From Ipomoea triloba (lineage: Eukaryota > Streptophyta > Magnoliopsida > Solanales > Convolvulaceae), in assembly GCF_003576645.1 (NCBI RefSeq), contig NC_044917.1, positions 8,837,596-8,901,595 on the forward strand: 64,000 bases of DNA, written 5' to 3'. How positions within the stretch are numbered: position 1 is the stretch's first letter; every line of letters begins with the position of its first letter. The notes beneath the pieces are model-generated. The model ran no database searches. It saw only the letters and a program-made list of their open reading frames with translations, and was not told the origin of the DNA. Shown in pieces: positions 23,476-33,829 of the stretch. Both the position numbers and the translations under genes were made by a program.

Positions 23476-24489
23476 AAACACACATCATGTTTGGAATAAA
23501 TAAGCATGATTTATTTATTTACAAACATAACATTACTTTTTTTCCAAAGTACAATTATGTGTCTATTCGATCTTAGACCAGTGACTTTATACAGGAAAAA
23601 TTGTTCCATTTATTTTCTCAAGTTTTCCATCGTCCATCCATTTCAAACTTCAATATGAATTTATTACACAACACAATTCCCAAATTCATCATAGCAAGCT
23701 TAGAAGAAATGCATGAAAATTGAAACACATTTTTCCACTATAACTTTTGACCAATTGACTTATACCTAGCCTTGCTCTATAATATAAATTATAAAAATTT
23801 CTATCTATTAAAATAAACAATATAATGGATAGCATGCCATGCATAATGTTCTCAAAAAAGGGTACATACATGAAATTCCCATCATCAAATTTAGATACAC
23901 ACACTTCCAGATAATGTATAGCACTAAATTAATGATGCTACATACAGAGGATTAGAACTGTCTTCCATTCATGGATTTAGTTGTGGAGGACAGGAAAATT
24001 AAAACTACTTGGAAAGCTACTTTCTGATTGATCCTGTCAAGAGAATCCAAATAATTCTTTCATAACATGATGGTCATCTAGGGGTAAAAGGGGAAACTAG
24101 ATAAACCTATCCATGATTAGGCACAAAAGTATACATTTAGGTGGAACTTTCTAATTACAAGGTCAACATTTTAAAGCTGGGCAGACTAGCTATTTGTTAG
24201 GCTAATGGGAATGAGACAATAATTACCATCCAATTAAATTAATAGGAAATAGTGTGAAAATGCTAGATGACGATACTCCAATTAAGATTTCTCAAGAGTT
24301 GTTATGTTTCGGTATAGTATTATAATATATTTTTAAATAAAATTAAAGAATATAATTATACAAAAATAATAATAATTATTATGCTTTTCACTACTACCCG
24401 TAACTTACCTAAGCCCGCGATGAGTAGTACTTTCTTTACCCAAAGTTGTCCCACATGAGAATCTAAGTTTGAAATGTTACGTACACTTA
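23476..24489. other. Intergenic, nothing recognised
   Basis: AT-rich, with stops in every frame; no repeat structure was noticed apart from short homopolymers. Confidence 0.4.
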
Positions 24490-25015
24490 CACTACAAGAA
24501 AAATGCACATAGACAACACTAAAAAGATAACAGTTTTTGACAAAAATGTTGTCTTTTGTGTAAAAGACAACACTTTTTGGCAAAACTGTTGTCTTTGACG
24601 CAACACTTTTATCAAAGACAACGGTTTTTACCGAATCGTTGTCTTTAGTGTGTTGTCTTTGTGCATTTTGTCAAAAGACAACACCTCAAAGACAACGCTT
24701 TTTAAAAACCGTTGTCTATGTGCATTAAAAAAAAAAAAAGACAACAGTTTTATGTAACTGTTGTCGTTGGTGTGTTGTCTTTAAGTGCACTTGAATACAC
24801 AACATTACAAAGACAACGGTTTTTTAAAACCGTAGTCTTTGCGCGATTTTTCTTTTTAAGACAACGATTTTATTTAACTGTTGTCGTTTGTGTGTTGTCT
24901 TTAAGCACACTTGAATAGACAACACTTCAAAAACAACAATTTATTAAAATAGTTGTCTTTGCATGTGCACCCGTTTTTTATTTAGACAACGGTTTTATTT
25001 AACCAACGAATTGTA
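24490..25015. mobile_element. CACTA (En/Spm) transposon terminus
   Basis: It begins with CACTACAAGAAAAATGCAC, the classic plant CACTA end. Dense subterminal repeats follow: AAAGACAACGGTTTTT and its inverse AAACCGTTGTCTTT alternate about every 30-60 bp to near 25005. These resemble transposase-binding subterminal arrays. No matching opposite end (CTTGTAGTG) or transposase was found in the window, so this is a lone end or one side of a truncated element. Confidence 0.88.
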
Positions 25016-25124
25016 TTAGCGGGTTTGACTAACGGATAATATATATTAGCGTTTTGTAAAAAAATATTTGATAAGATTAGCTGTTTAGGTTAGTGATTAA
25101 CATGTAAAATGACCTAAAAGGGTA

Positions 25125-25131
25125 TACATAA

Positions 25132-25169
<38 letters not shown>

Positions 25170-25196
25170 ATATTAATATTAATAACATGAATAGGT

Positions 25197-25237
<41 letters not shown>

Positions 25238-25240
25238 CAA
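25125..25240. repeat. (AAT)n / (TAA)n microsatellites
   Basis: Two AAT-type tracts (25128-25156 and 25201-25238) are separated by an ATT-rich inverted stretch, giving hairpin potential. Confidence 0.9.
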
Positions 25241-25699
25241 CGCCGTGTAATAGGTTGACCTACTATATTTTTTATGTTTTTTTTTTTGAAAAATTCATAA
25301 TTAAAGACCGAAATGCCTTTGTATTTTATGACATTTAAGTTATTTTTATTGATAGATGATCAAAAATAGTCATGTCACAATAATAGTATAATACAATGAC
25401 CAAAAGTAAATGTTCTTATAAATCTAAGACAAAAAAATATAAATAACTTTAATAATAATATTTATATAAAATCAAAATCAAAATTATAAAAAAAAAAACA
25501 AGAAAGAAGAAAGAATTCATTTTATATTCCCCACTTTTCCCACCGTCCCACATCGGTTAGTTATGTTTTATCATTTGAACCAAACACCAAGGTATAGTTT
25601 TTGGTATATGTGAGAAACTATTTATGATGGTTTCCATAAAAGCCATCATAAACTAAATGATATCACATAGTAAAATATAATAGGATCTTTAGGCCTTCC

Positions 25700-25922
25700 T
25701 CAATAGTTGGAATTAATGAATAGTGATGCAATGAAGTCTAAAAACCTATTAATGACCTGCTATCACAGGTCATTAGGATTCCAGTTACTCGCCGGCGAGA
25801 TTCCGACGAAATTTCAGGCAAAAAGTGACCGGCAACCGGTGAACGGTCACCGGTCACCGAGAAAGAGACCAAGGTCGCCTCCTCGCCTTCTCGCTGGAGA
25901 AGGCGACCAAAGTTTACAAATG
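25700..25922. mobile_element. Partial fold-back relative of 27771-28216
   Basis: CTATTAATGACCTGCTATCA and the CAGGTCATTAGGATTCC motif match the interior of the 27771-28216 element. They are followed by GC-rich palindromic text (ACCGGTGAACGGTCACCGGT) and GAGAAGGCGACC. The outer terminal repeats are missing, so this is a truncated copy. Confidence 0.55.
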
Positions 25923-26599
25923 TTTGTGATATAAGCTAAGACTTTTATAATCTCGTACAAAATTTACAAATGTTTAGAAAGATTCTACGAAAGTTATTTA
26001 AAATTTATAAAAATTCATTATTTTAAAAGTCTAAAAAATCATGATTGAATACACCCCTTCATTTTACTCTGTGATATTTTTTAATGAATATATTATGTGC
26101 ATGGTTGGTTCAATAAAAATACTCTAGAAAAAAGTAATTTTTTGTAATATATAATATATAATGCGCACTGATCGAATAGTGTTGGACATATTTTATAAAC
26201 CTTGGGCTGAGCTGACCAATCGTTCAAATGCATCGCTGTGAAGAAAGCTATATATATTAACAATTAACAAAGCTCTTCTACAACATATATACGTAGTAGA
26301 TATTATCTCTTTATTATTGCTATTTTTGCGCACGGCTAATAGAGAGAGAGCGGAGGAGAGGGAGAGGGAGCAGTCAACTGAATATTCTCTGATTCTTTGA
26401 TGAACCAAACACTTCACATGACCCTCATCTCCAACAACTATATGTAGACTGTAGTGACATGGGACCAGACTAATTCCCTATAGAAAATTTTAAACAAAAC
26501 ATTTGAACTAAAAAAATTTATAGTAAAATTTATAGGAATAATTACACTATTGGTTCTTGGTTCTTGAGTTGAGTTGTAGGGTAACCGTAAATATAATAT

Positions 26600-26980
26600 G
26601 ATCTTTAGGCTGTCCTCAATAGTTGGAATTTTGGTTTGGTTTTTGAGAAGTTTTTTAAGTGTGATTATGAAAGAGAAAATATGAGTAGAGGAAAAAAAGA
26701 AAAGGAAAAAATAAAATTAAATTAAAAAATAGAAAAAAATAAATAAAAAGTTATTTATGCACTCCGGTAGGCTTGCCTGGGCGCGAATCTGCGCCTCACG
26801 AAAGTGAGCCGCAATTGGTCTGCCATGCAGTGGGCCTCACTGGAGCTTGCAAAATTTTCTCTCTTGCAGGAGAAAAACACCCCCACAACATCATCATCAC
26901 ATTTGTTTAAAACCCAACCTCCAAATTTTTATTGTTCTAAAAACTCTACAAAATTCACAAATGTTGATAGCCTTATATTA
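26600..26980. mobile_element. Possible hAT-like MITE
   Basis: The left end GGCTGTCCTCAATAGTTGG (near 26608) resembles CCTTCCTCAATAGTTGG near 25693. A weak inverted match lies at 26958-26975. The ends and target site are uncertain. Confidence 0.3.
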
Positions 26981-27315
26981 GAAGTGTCACCACTATTTTT
27001 AATCTCTAAGTTAATAAAATGACACTTTTAATTTTTTATTTAACTATTTTGAAATGTTATTCTTTAGATCTAGTAATAGAATTTTACCTCTTATTTCGTA
27101 TATGTACCAAACTCTGATGATTTTATAGGACCCGAACTCATCATAAATCGGTACAGATATACAAAATGGGAGTAGGAAAAGAATAATAATATTGCTTGGG
27201 GCACTAGATGTTGCGAACATGGGAGCCATCCTTGATTGAGCTGTTAATAAAGTTTGGTGCCATTATAGTTTTAAATTAATTAGTTTTTAGAAACTATCAT
27301 ATACGGTATATTATA

Positions 27316-28901
27316 GGCAAAATGGTGGTTTTAGTCCTTTAATTATACCTAAATTGTAGAGTTGATCCATGAATTATTATCCTATACAAATTTTCTCCGT
27401 TAATTATGTTGAAAGTGACAGTTTCAATCCATTACTTATAAATTTTGTTAATATTAACAATTTATTTTGAATTTCTAAATTATTAAATGATATATTGGCC
27501 ATTTTATAAAAATTTTCCAAATTCCATCCATAAATCTTAATATACACGCTACTCTTACCGCAAAACCCTTGCTCAATACTTGTCTATCTTGATTGAGGAG
27601 GAATCTAAGAAGCAAAAATAACAAACAAGAGATTACTTAGGATTGAAGATAGACCTTAATTTTGCACCCTAGCTCTTCATTTTATTTTGCTAACTGCAAT
27701 TATATTAGAGAAAGATTCTTTTAATTTCTTTTTATTTTAATGATAAAATGTATTCATTATATTATTATTAGGGAAAAGGGTCAAATAAGCCCTCCAACTT
27801 TATCTAAGGAGTCAATTAGGCCCCTGAACATTTTAAAGTAGCAATTAAACCCATCAACATTGTATTTTGATGCAAAAAAGTCCATAAACCTGTTAATGAC
27901 CTGTGATCACAGGTCACTAGGATTCCGGTCAAATTTTCAGCACCCATATTCCGGCACAAAAGTCAAGGGCGACCGTTCGACGGTCGCCGGTGACTCACTG
28001 GAGAAGGCAACCACTGGGTTTTGTGCCGGAATATAGCCTGAGTGTGCCAAAAATTTGACCGGAATCTTAATGACCTGTGATCACAGGTCATTAATAGGCT
28101 TATGGACTTTTTTGCATCAAAATATAATGTTGATGGGTTTAATTGCTACTTTAAAATGTTCAGGGGCCTAATTGACTCCTTAGGTAAAGTTGGAGGGCTT
28201 ATTTGACCCTTTTCCCTTATTATTATTATTATTCCTTACTAATAAGCTTGTATGTTATTGATGGAGCAGAATTCTAAGATGGATTAGAGAGGAAGATTCT
28301 AAAAGAAACGATATTGAATATTTATTAATTATTACTAGGTAGATTTTGGAGGTAAATATTAAATTAATATATTTTTCACTTACATATATGAATTTTAAAA
28401 ATAATTATTTTAATATGCTAATAACTAAATTGTATATATTACCCATTAAGATATGAACTCAATAAAATATCAAAAATAATAATTTACATACAAGAAAAGA
28501 AAAAATTATAACAAACTTCATTCAAAAAAAAAATTATAACAAACTAATATATTAAAGTACTTACAATTCAATCTATCTGAGTAATACCCAGCTTGTCATT
28601 TTTGCTTCTCATATTCCTCCTCAATCAAGATAAACAAGTATTTAGCAATGATTTTGCGATAAGAGTAGTGTATATATGAATATTCATGGAAGAAATTTGG
28701 AAAAAGTTTACAAAATGACTAATATGTCCTTTAATAATTTAGAAATTCAAAATAAATTGTTAATGTTAAGAACATTATTTATAAGTAATGGATTGAAACT
28801 GTCACTTTTAACATAATTAATGAATATGGTAATAATTCATGAATTGAGCGTCTGAGCCTACAATTTAAGTATAAATAATTGACTAAATTCGTCATTTTTC
28901 T
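27316..28901. mobile_element. Mutator-like element with 9-bp TSD (outer)
   Basis: Long inverted arms (about 27316-27620 and 28590-28901) share TTTAGTC, TACTTAAATTGTAG-type wording, AACAATTTATTTTGAATTTC and CTTGATTGAGGAGGAAT in inverse orientation. The element is flanked by TATATTATA on both sides (27307-27315 and 28902-28910). No transposase frame is present, so it is non-autonomous. A second element (27771-28216) is inserted within it. Confidence 0.85.
27771..28216. mobile_element. Near-perfect fold-back MULE-MITE, nested
   Basis: It starts GGGAAAAGGGTCAAATAAGC and ends with its inverse. TTATTATTA flanks both sides (27762-27770, 28217-28225). Almost the whole 446 bp folds into one hairpin centred near 27985, with CTGTGATCACAG palindromes in each arm. 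Arms differ at few positions, implying recent origin or recent gene conversion. Confidence 0.9.
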
Positions 28902-28999
28902 TATATTATATAAATTCGTCATTTTTCTTATATTATATTAATTGTTTAGTTAGTTAATTTGGGACTTAAAGAGATTGTTTGTTGTTTAATTCTTGCGTA

Positions 29000-29250
29000 C
29001 TAATTATTATTTTTCTTATATTGTTAGTTTTTTTCAAAAAAAAAAAATATTGTTAGTTAGGATTAGATTAGAGTTAGGAGTTTTAGTTATCTTAGATTTC
29101 CTTATCATTTGTTATTTATTTTTATCATGATTAGTTTGTTGTAATTTGTTAGGATTTCTAGTTATTTTGGGAAGTGTCCAATGAAATTAGAATTCTACAT
29201 CTATAAATATCACTGTCCCGTATGAATAAAAAGTAGTAGAGAAGCCTCCA
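29000..29250 (+). repeat. Probable LTR fragment
   Basis: TAGGATTAGATTAGAGTTAGGAG is followed by ATCTATAAATATCAC (TATA-like) and GAATAAAAAG (polyadenylation-like), an arrangement typical of LTRs. No partner LTR was seen, and the boundaries are unclear. Confidence 0.35.
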
Positions 29251-29255
29251 GGGGT

Positions 29256-29347
29256 TTAGTGTAGTTGGTTAGTTGTCTAACTTAAAGGTAATGACGAGAT
29301 GCGATAGTGTGGGGTTCGATCCCACTAAAAACATGTATGAAAAAAAG
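29256..29347 (+). mobile_element. SINE-like retroposon
   Basis: TTTAGTGTAGTTGGTTAGTTG (A box region) and GTGGGGTTCGATCCCAC (strong B box) are about 45 bp apart, followed by an A-run near 29340. This is a tRNA-derived SINE rather than a tRNA gene, because no acceptor-stem pairing or full cloverleaf is present. Confidence 0.6.
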
Positions 29348-29773
29348 GTCCAAGGATGTTGGATAGTTTTTGAGAATTCATAAGATACTCTTTTTTTATT
29401 AGAGTGTCCTAGAATTGTTCTTGAAAGCCATAATAGTTTTCTATCTCAAGAATTCATCTCTACTATTTTTTTTAATACTTAGGTGATTATAGCTTTGCTG
29501 AAGTAATCCTAAATTCACATAGCCCGGCCCCTAGAGCTACTACATAGGTAAATCGCAAGTTAACTAGAAACATAAATAACAAATAATCTATGTAAGTATA
29601 ATATTACATGATTATTTATAAAAACAACTTAATTTAAAATTATAATGGCACCAAACTTTATTAACAACTCAATCATGGATGACCCTGTGTTTGCAACACT
29701 AAGCTAAAAAAGAATATATACAATAGTTAGCCTAAGATACCGACCCAAAGAATGACCTAAGAAATAAATAATA

Positions 29774-29985
29774 CTCCATTCGTCCCTAATTGCTTGTCTC
29801 AATTACTTTTTGCACGGTTTTTAATACAATATAACAAATGTTTCAATTTTGCCCCTTAAAAGTAGGTGTTATTTGTACAAAGTACAATTGTACTCATTAA
29901 TAGTCTAAAATAATTTTGGAAGGATGACATTAATTTGGAACAAACTAAAAAGGAAAGTAAAACAAGTAAAATGGGACGGAGGGAG
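29774..29985. mobile_element. Stowaway MITE
   Basis: Ends CTCCATTCGTCCC and, inverted, CTCCCTCCGTCCCATTTTAC are flanked by TA. It is 212 bp with an AT-rich interior. Confidence 0.87.
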
Positions 29986-30044
29986 TAAATGACAAGTAAA
30001 ACCGAAGTATTAAGCTATGAATAATGTAGACTTGCTAGGAATCA

Positions 30045-30816
30045 AATTATCGAACCCAAGAGGAGGGATTACTGGGCATCAAGGATGTTGTAAACCACAC
30101 GAGACCAAACAGGTATATCCAAAAGGGAGATCCAAAAGGGAGGCACGAGGGAGGATGTTGTAAACCACACGAGGGAGGATGTTGACCCCCTCCCCTTGCT
30201 TGCCATGCCAAGTGTATGACCCATATTTGCTCTTCACTTCCACTACCCACATGTCCTATGTCTTCACCAATTCAGCCTTTCTTCTTTACCCCAACCTTCA
30301 CCCCTTTGTCGTATCCCTTTCACCACCGTCGCTTATTGTGCGTCAAGGGGCTCTTGACCCCGCTAGCCACACTGTGATTTGGGGAGCCCTCCTGCATGCT
30401 AGGTGTCGATTGGTTGAGAGTCGATCATGACCTACCTACTTTGCTACAAACGCCATTCAATTGATTATATATAGTTTGCCACGCTTTTATAATCAAAGTG
30501 TGAAGTAACTTGGTTAGTTAGTGTTTGTTTTGTCATAATCCCATAGGTTGCGGGTTCAAATTTAATATTTTACTCCCTCACTTCCCTACCAAGTGTGCAG
30601 TGGGTGTGGGGTGTCCGATGGGCCCTCTCGCCTTCCTTGTGAGCTTCTCCACACCTCGCTTTAACCCCATTGATGGGGGTGCCACCAACGTGGCGAGGGG
30701 CGCCTGGATCCCGTCGGTCACGCCGTGGCCTGAGGAGTCTTGAGAACCACCCCCGCCGGCCAGTCACCGGTAAGCTAGGGCCGATCATGACCCCATGAGC
30801 CTACCTATTCCCCCGC
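30045..30816. repeat. GC-rich duplicated repeat modules
   Basis: Two diverged copies (about 30220-30440 and 30590-30815) share the order CCTTCACCCC/GAGCTTCTCC, GGGGCTCTTGACCCC/GGGGCGCCTGGATCCC and GATCATGACC plus CCTACCTA. A SINE-like B box (GTTGCGGGTTCAAATTT) lies at 30547-30563. Open frames here have no family resemblance. It is interpreted as decayed retroelement DNA. Confidence 0.45.
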
Positions 30817-31423
30817 GGCAAATTATGCTGTGAACCCAGGTTCACCTTGTAAGGTGGACCTGGGTCCAATACTACGTCGTTTTTGTCTCTTTTTTTTTTT
30901 TTTAAATTAGTAAACATATTGCTGAATATAGAGTTGTCCAAAAATGTGTGAATGTAGAGGTTTCAAAGTGTGAATGTAGAGTATAGAAATCGTGAATGTA
31001 GATTTATGATTGTGTGAATGTAGAGTTGCCCAGAAATGTGTGAATGTGGAGGTTTCAAATTGTGAACATGGAGTATAGAAATCGTGAATGTAGAGTTATG
31101 CATGTGTGAATCTGTAATAGAGTTAAAGAAGTTCTAGCAACTTGTAGCCCTGTAATGTGTGAATGTGGAGTTCTCAAGTTGTGAATATGGAGTATAGGTT
31201 CTGTGAATATAGAATTTTGAATGTGTGAATGTATAACAGTGGTAATATAGTTACTAAACATATAATCCTGTAATGTGGGAATGTGGAGTTTACAATGTGT
31301 GAATGTGGAGTATAGTGTATGTGAATGTAAAGTATATGATATGTGAATGTAGAGTATATGATATGTGAATGTAGACCCAGGTCCACCTTGCAAGGTGGAC
31401 CTGGGTCCACGGCATAACAACCC
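30817..31423. mobile_element. Palindrome-ended element filled with tandem repeats
   Basis: Each end carries a long palindrome: imperfect at 30833-30867 and perfect over 34 bp at 31374-31407 (core CCACCTTGCAAGGTGG). Both ends also read TTATGC(T/C)GTG from the outside. A 9-bp near-repeat TTCCCCCGC / CTCCCCCGC flanks it (30808-30816, 31424-31432). The interior (30920-31375) is about 20 variants of TGTGAATGTAGAG with spacers such as TTCAAA and TATATGATA. ACGTCGTTTTT lies at 30874. Confidence 0.75.
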
Positions 31424-32580
31424 CTCCCCCGCCTAACACTCTCATTCCCCTCCTTATGGATATGCCCTCCTTCCAAGCCCAATGCCTATTTTACCCCCTC
31501 CTTTTGGGCCTCATTTGTTTCCTTTCCTCCTTTAAGCCTAACAAGACCCCTTTTTCACTTTTCTTGGGCCAAGATCTTGCCAATAAAATGGGTTCTGTGG
31601 GCCCCCATGACCCCATCACACTCAAACTTCATGATTTAGTGGTTAGAAATATGGCATGCTTCCATCAAACCATGATAACTACAAGGATGGAGATGCATGG
31701 TTTTCAAAGTGTGTAGTTGTGGTTAGAGAATCCATTTATATTGGCTATAGCTAGATGACAAAGGATTAAAGTGTATAAATAGAAGAAGATTTGAAAACTT
31801 ATTTAGTTTTGCAAAATTAGTTTTTACATTGTTATTCTGTGAAATTATTAGCTAGAATATATACTTAGCTTGTAGAAATTTGGTTCTTGATCAAACAATA
31901 TAACACTAAAGAATTTGTTAGTCGACTAAGATAGTTTTATTGTAATCCTATTATAATTATTCACTTATTATCTAAACAATCAAGTACTTAATCCTAACAT
32001 CTCTACGCCCAAAACTTAAAACATGCCTCCTTCCAAGTTGTTTAGAAATTCAAAGTATTGGTATTCTGAAATTTGGACTTGGTAAAATATATGTTTTACC
32101 AAGTACGTACTTCAAGCTAATGGGGATGTGAGGTGGGAAGGCCAAAGTTGAGCTCATGGAAACTCAATCTATACTTGGCATAACCTAGCTATGAACTTTG
32201 AGTTAGTCGAGGATGGAGCTTGGATTAGAATTACATGAGGGTTTAATTATTGAGCTTGGATTAGAATTACACGAGGGTTTAATTAGCTTTAAATATAAAA
32301 GCATTATACGAGTGTGTCCACTACATTAAACTTTTACTAATATAGTTTAATTGGCACTAATGTAGAAGCTAAGTATGCGATTTACCTATACCAAGTTACC
32401 AACCATTTAAGACAGATAAATAGATTGCAAATAGGATTGTCCTGACAGTTCATTAATTATTGTAATATAATATTATTCAGATGCTTAATTTTATTCAAGT
32501 TGACAAGTAATTAAAATATTGGTTCACAACTCCACATTGAATTACTACAAATAAAACAATCATCAAGCATTAAATTTGGG
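31424..32580. other. Intergenic; 37-bp tandem duplication
   Basis: TTGGATTAGAATTACATGAG and its copy TTGGATTAGAATTACACGAG form a short tandem duplication at about 32217-32288. The remainder has no gene. Confidence 0.5.
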
Positions 32581-32590
32581 GCGTGAGCTA

Positions 32591-32602
32591 GCACTATATA
32601 AC
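32591..32602 (+). promoter_or_regulatory. TATA box of WD40 gene
   Basis: GCACTATATAACC lies about 90 bp upstream of the ATG, followed by an A-rich leader. Its position and sequence fit a plant TATA box. Confidence 0.6.
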
Positions 32603-32682
32603 CTTACAACAACAAAATCAAATGCTAAATTAAAGCTAAGTTTCCCAAACTTCTTTATGTCATCCTTCTCCATTTAGGTAGA

Positions 32683-33801
32683 ATGACAAGTTATGACCAA
32701 CCTTCAAGCTCCAACGAAGAAATATTTGCAGAAAATAATAATGCTTCAACTTCTTTACATTCCCGGTGCGTGGCCACACTGAAGAGCCCCAACTCCTACA
32801 CCTCATCCCTCGTACTCGCCGGAAAATTCCTCTTCACCGGCTCCTCCGACAAAGAAATCCGCATGTGGAAGCGCCACCAAAATCCCACCGACGACGACGA
32901 CGACGTGGTGGTGGCCGGGAAAGGCGCGGTGAAGTCCCTGGTGGTTTCAGCCGACAAAATATTCAGCGCTCACCAAGACAACAAAATCCGGGTATGGAAG
33001 ATCAACAATAATCAGAACTCGGGTACCCAAAACTTGGCACACTTAGCCACGCTCCCGATTCTCAGCGACCGCGCAATTAAATATCTCCGGCCCAAGAACC
33101 ACGTCCAAATCAGACGCCACAAGACCTCCACATGGGTCCACCATGTGGATGCCGTCTCGGCCCTGGCCCTGTCCCGCGACGAATCTCTCCTTTACTCTGT
33201 TTCTTGGGACAGGACCCTCAAGATTTGGAGTACCGCGGATTTTAAATGTATACAATCAATCGAAAACGCCCACGACGACGCCATTAACGCTCTAGCAGCG
33301 TCGCGAGACGGGCAAGTCTATACCGGATCGGCGGACAAGAAAATTAAGGTGTGGGGAAAGCCCCACGGCGATGATGAGAAGAAGCACTCCCTGGTTGCCA
33401 CGCTGGAGAAACATAACTCCGGGATAAACGCGTTAGCAGTGGATATGAATGGTTCGGTTCTATATTCCGGGTCCTGCGACGGGTCGGTTTTGGTCTGGGA
33501 GAAGGATTGCGGCGGCCGGGCGGTGGCGGCGCTCAGGGGGCATGAGAAAGCTGTACTGTGTCTGGGTGTGGTGGCGGATTTGGTGTGCAGTGGGTCGGCG
33601 GATAAAACGATAAGGATTTGGCGGCAGAGATGTTACTCTTGTGTGGCGGTGTTGGCGGGGCACGACGGGCCGGTGAAGTGTTTGACGGCGGCGAGTGATT
33701 GTCATAACGAGGGTGACCAAACATCCTCGTATCTGCTCTATAGCGGTGGCTTAGATGGCGACACAAAAGTTTGGGAGATTTTTGTTCTTCCCAGAAAGTG
33801 A
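32683..33801 (+). CDS. Seven-blade WD40 protein, JINGUBANG-like
   Basis: Intronless, 372 residues. WD repeat ends are visible at SSDKEIRMWK (54-63), HQDNKIRVWK (97-106), SWDRTLKIWS (174-183), SADKKIKVWG (216-225), SCDGSVLVWE (264-273), SADKTIRIWR (305-314) and GLDGDTKVWE (357-366), making a seven-bladed propeller. The N-terminal 25 residues are polar and disordered-looking. Spacing and wording (RNHVQVRR-type segment as KNHVQIRRHK, residues 138-147; IENAHDDAINAL) match plant JINGUBANG proteins, which in Arabidopsis restrain pollen germination in a jasmonate-related complex. The role here is inferred from family only. The gene is markedly GC-richer than the flanking AT-rich DNA. Confidence 0.9.
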   Translation: MTSYDQPSSSNEEIFAENNNASTSLHSRCVATLKSPNSYTSSLVLAGKFLFTGSSDKEIRMWKRHQNPTDDDDDVVVAGKGAVKSLVVSADKIFSAHQDNKIRVWKINNNQNSGTQNLAHLATLPILSDRAIKYLRPKNHVQIRRHKTSTWVHHVDAVSALALSRDESLLYSVSWDRTLKIWSTADFKCIQSIENAHDDAINALAASRDGQVYTGSADKKIKVWGKPHGDDEKKHSLVATLEKHNSGINALAVDMNGSVLYSGSCDGSVLVWEKDCGGRAVAALRGHEKAVLCLGVVADLVCSGSADKTIRIWRQRCYSCVAVLAGHDGPVKCLTAASDCHNEGDQTSSYLLYSGGLDGDTKVWEIFVLPRK

Positions 33802-33829
33802 AAGTCTCCCAAAAGTTAATTCCCCTTGT

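Noticed and set aside
29300..29320. Possible tRNA gene (strong B box)
   Set aside because: No acceptor stem or anticodon arm could be paired; the A-tail indicates a SINE.
30170..30790. Pro-rich open frames on both strands
   Set aside because: They coincide with two diverged repeat modules and do not continue through recognisable splice sites.
30920..31375. Possible CRISPR-like repeat array
   Set aside because: Units vary, spacers are not unique or of constant length, and the host is a plant; it is a transposon-internal minisatellite.
31055..31482. His/Thr/Ser-rich open frames on the minus strand
   Set aside because: They are a translation of the 13-bp tandem array (HSHI, YSTF-type repeats).
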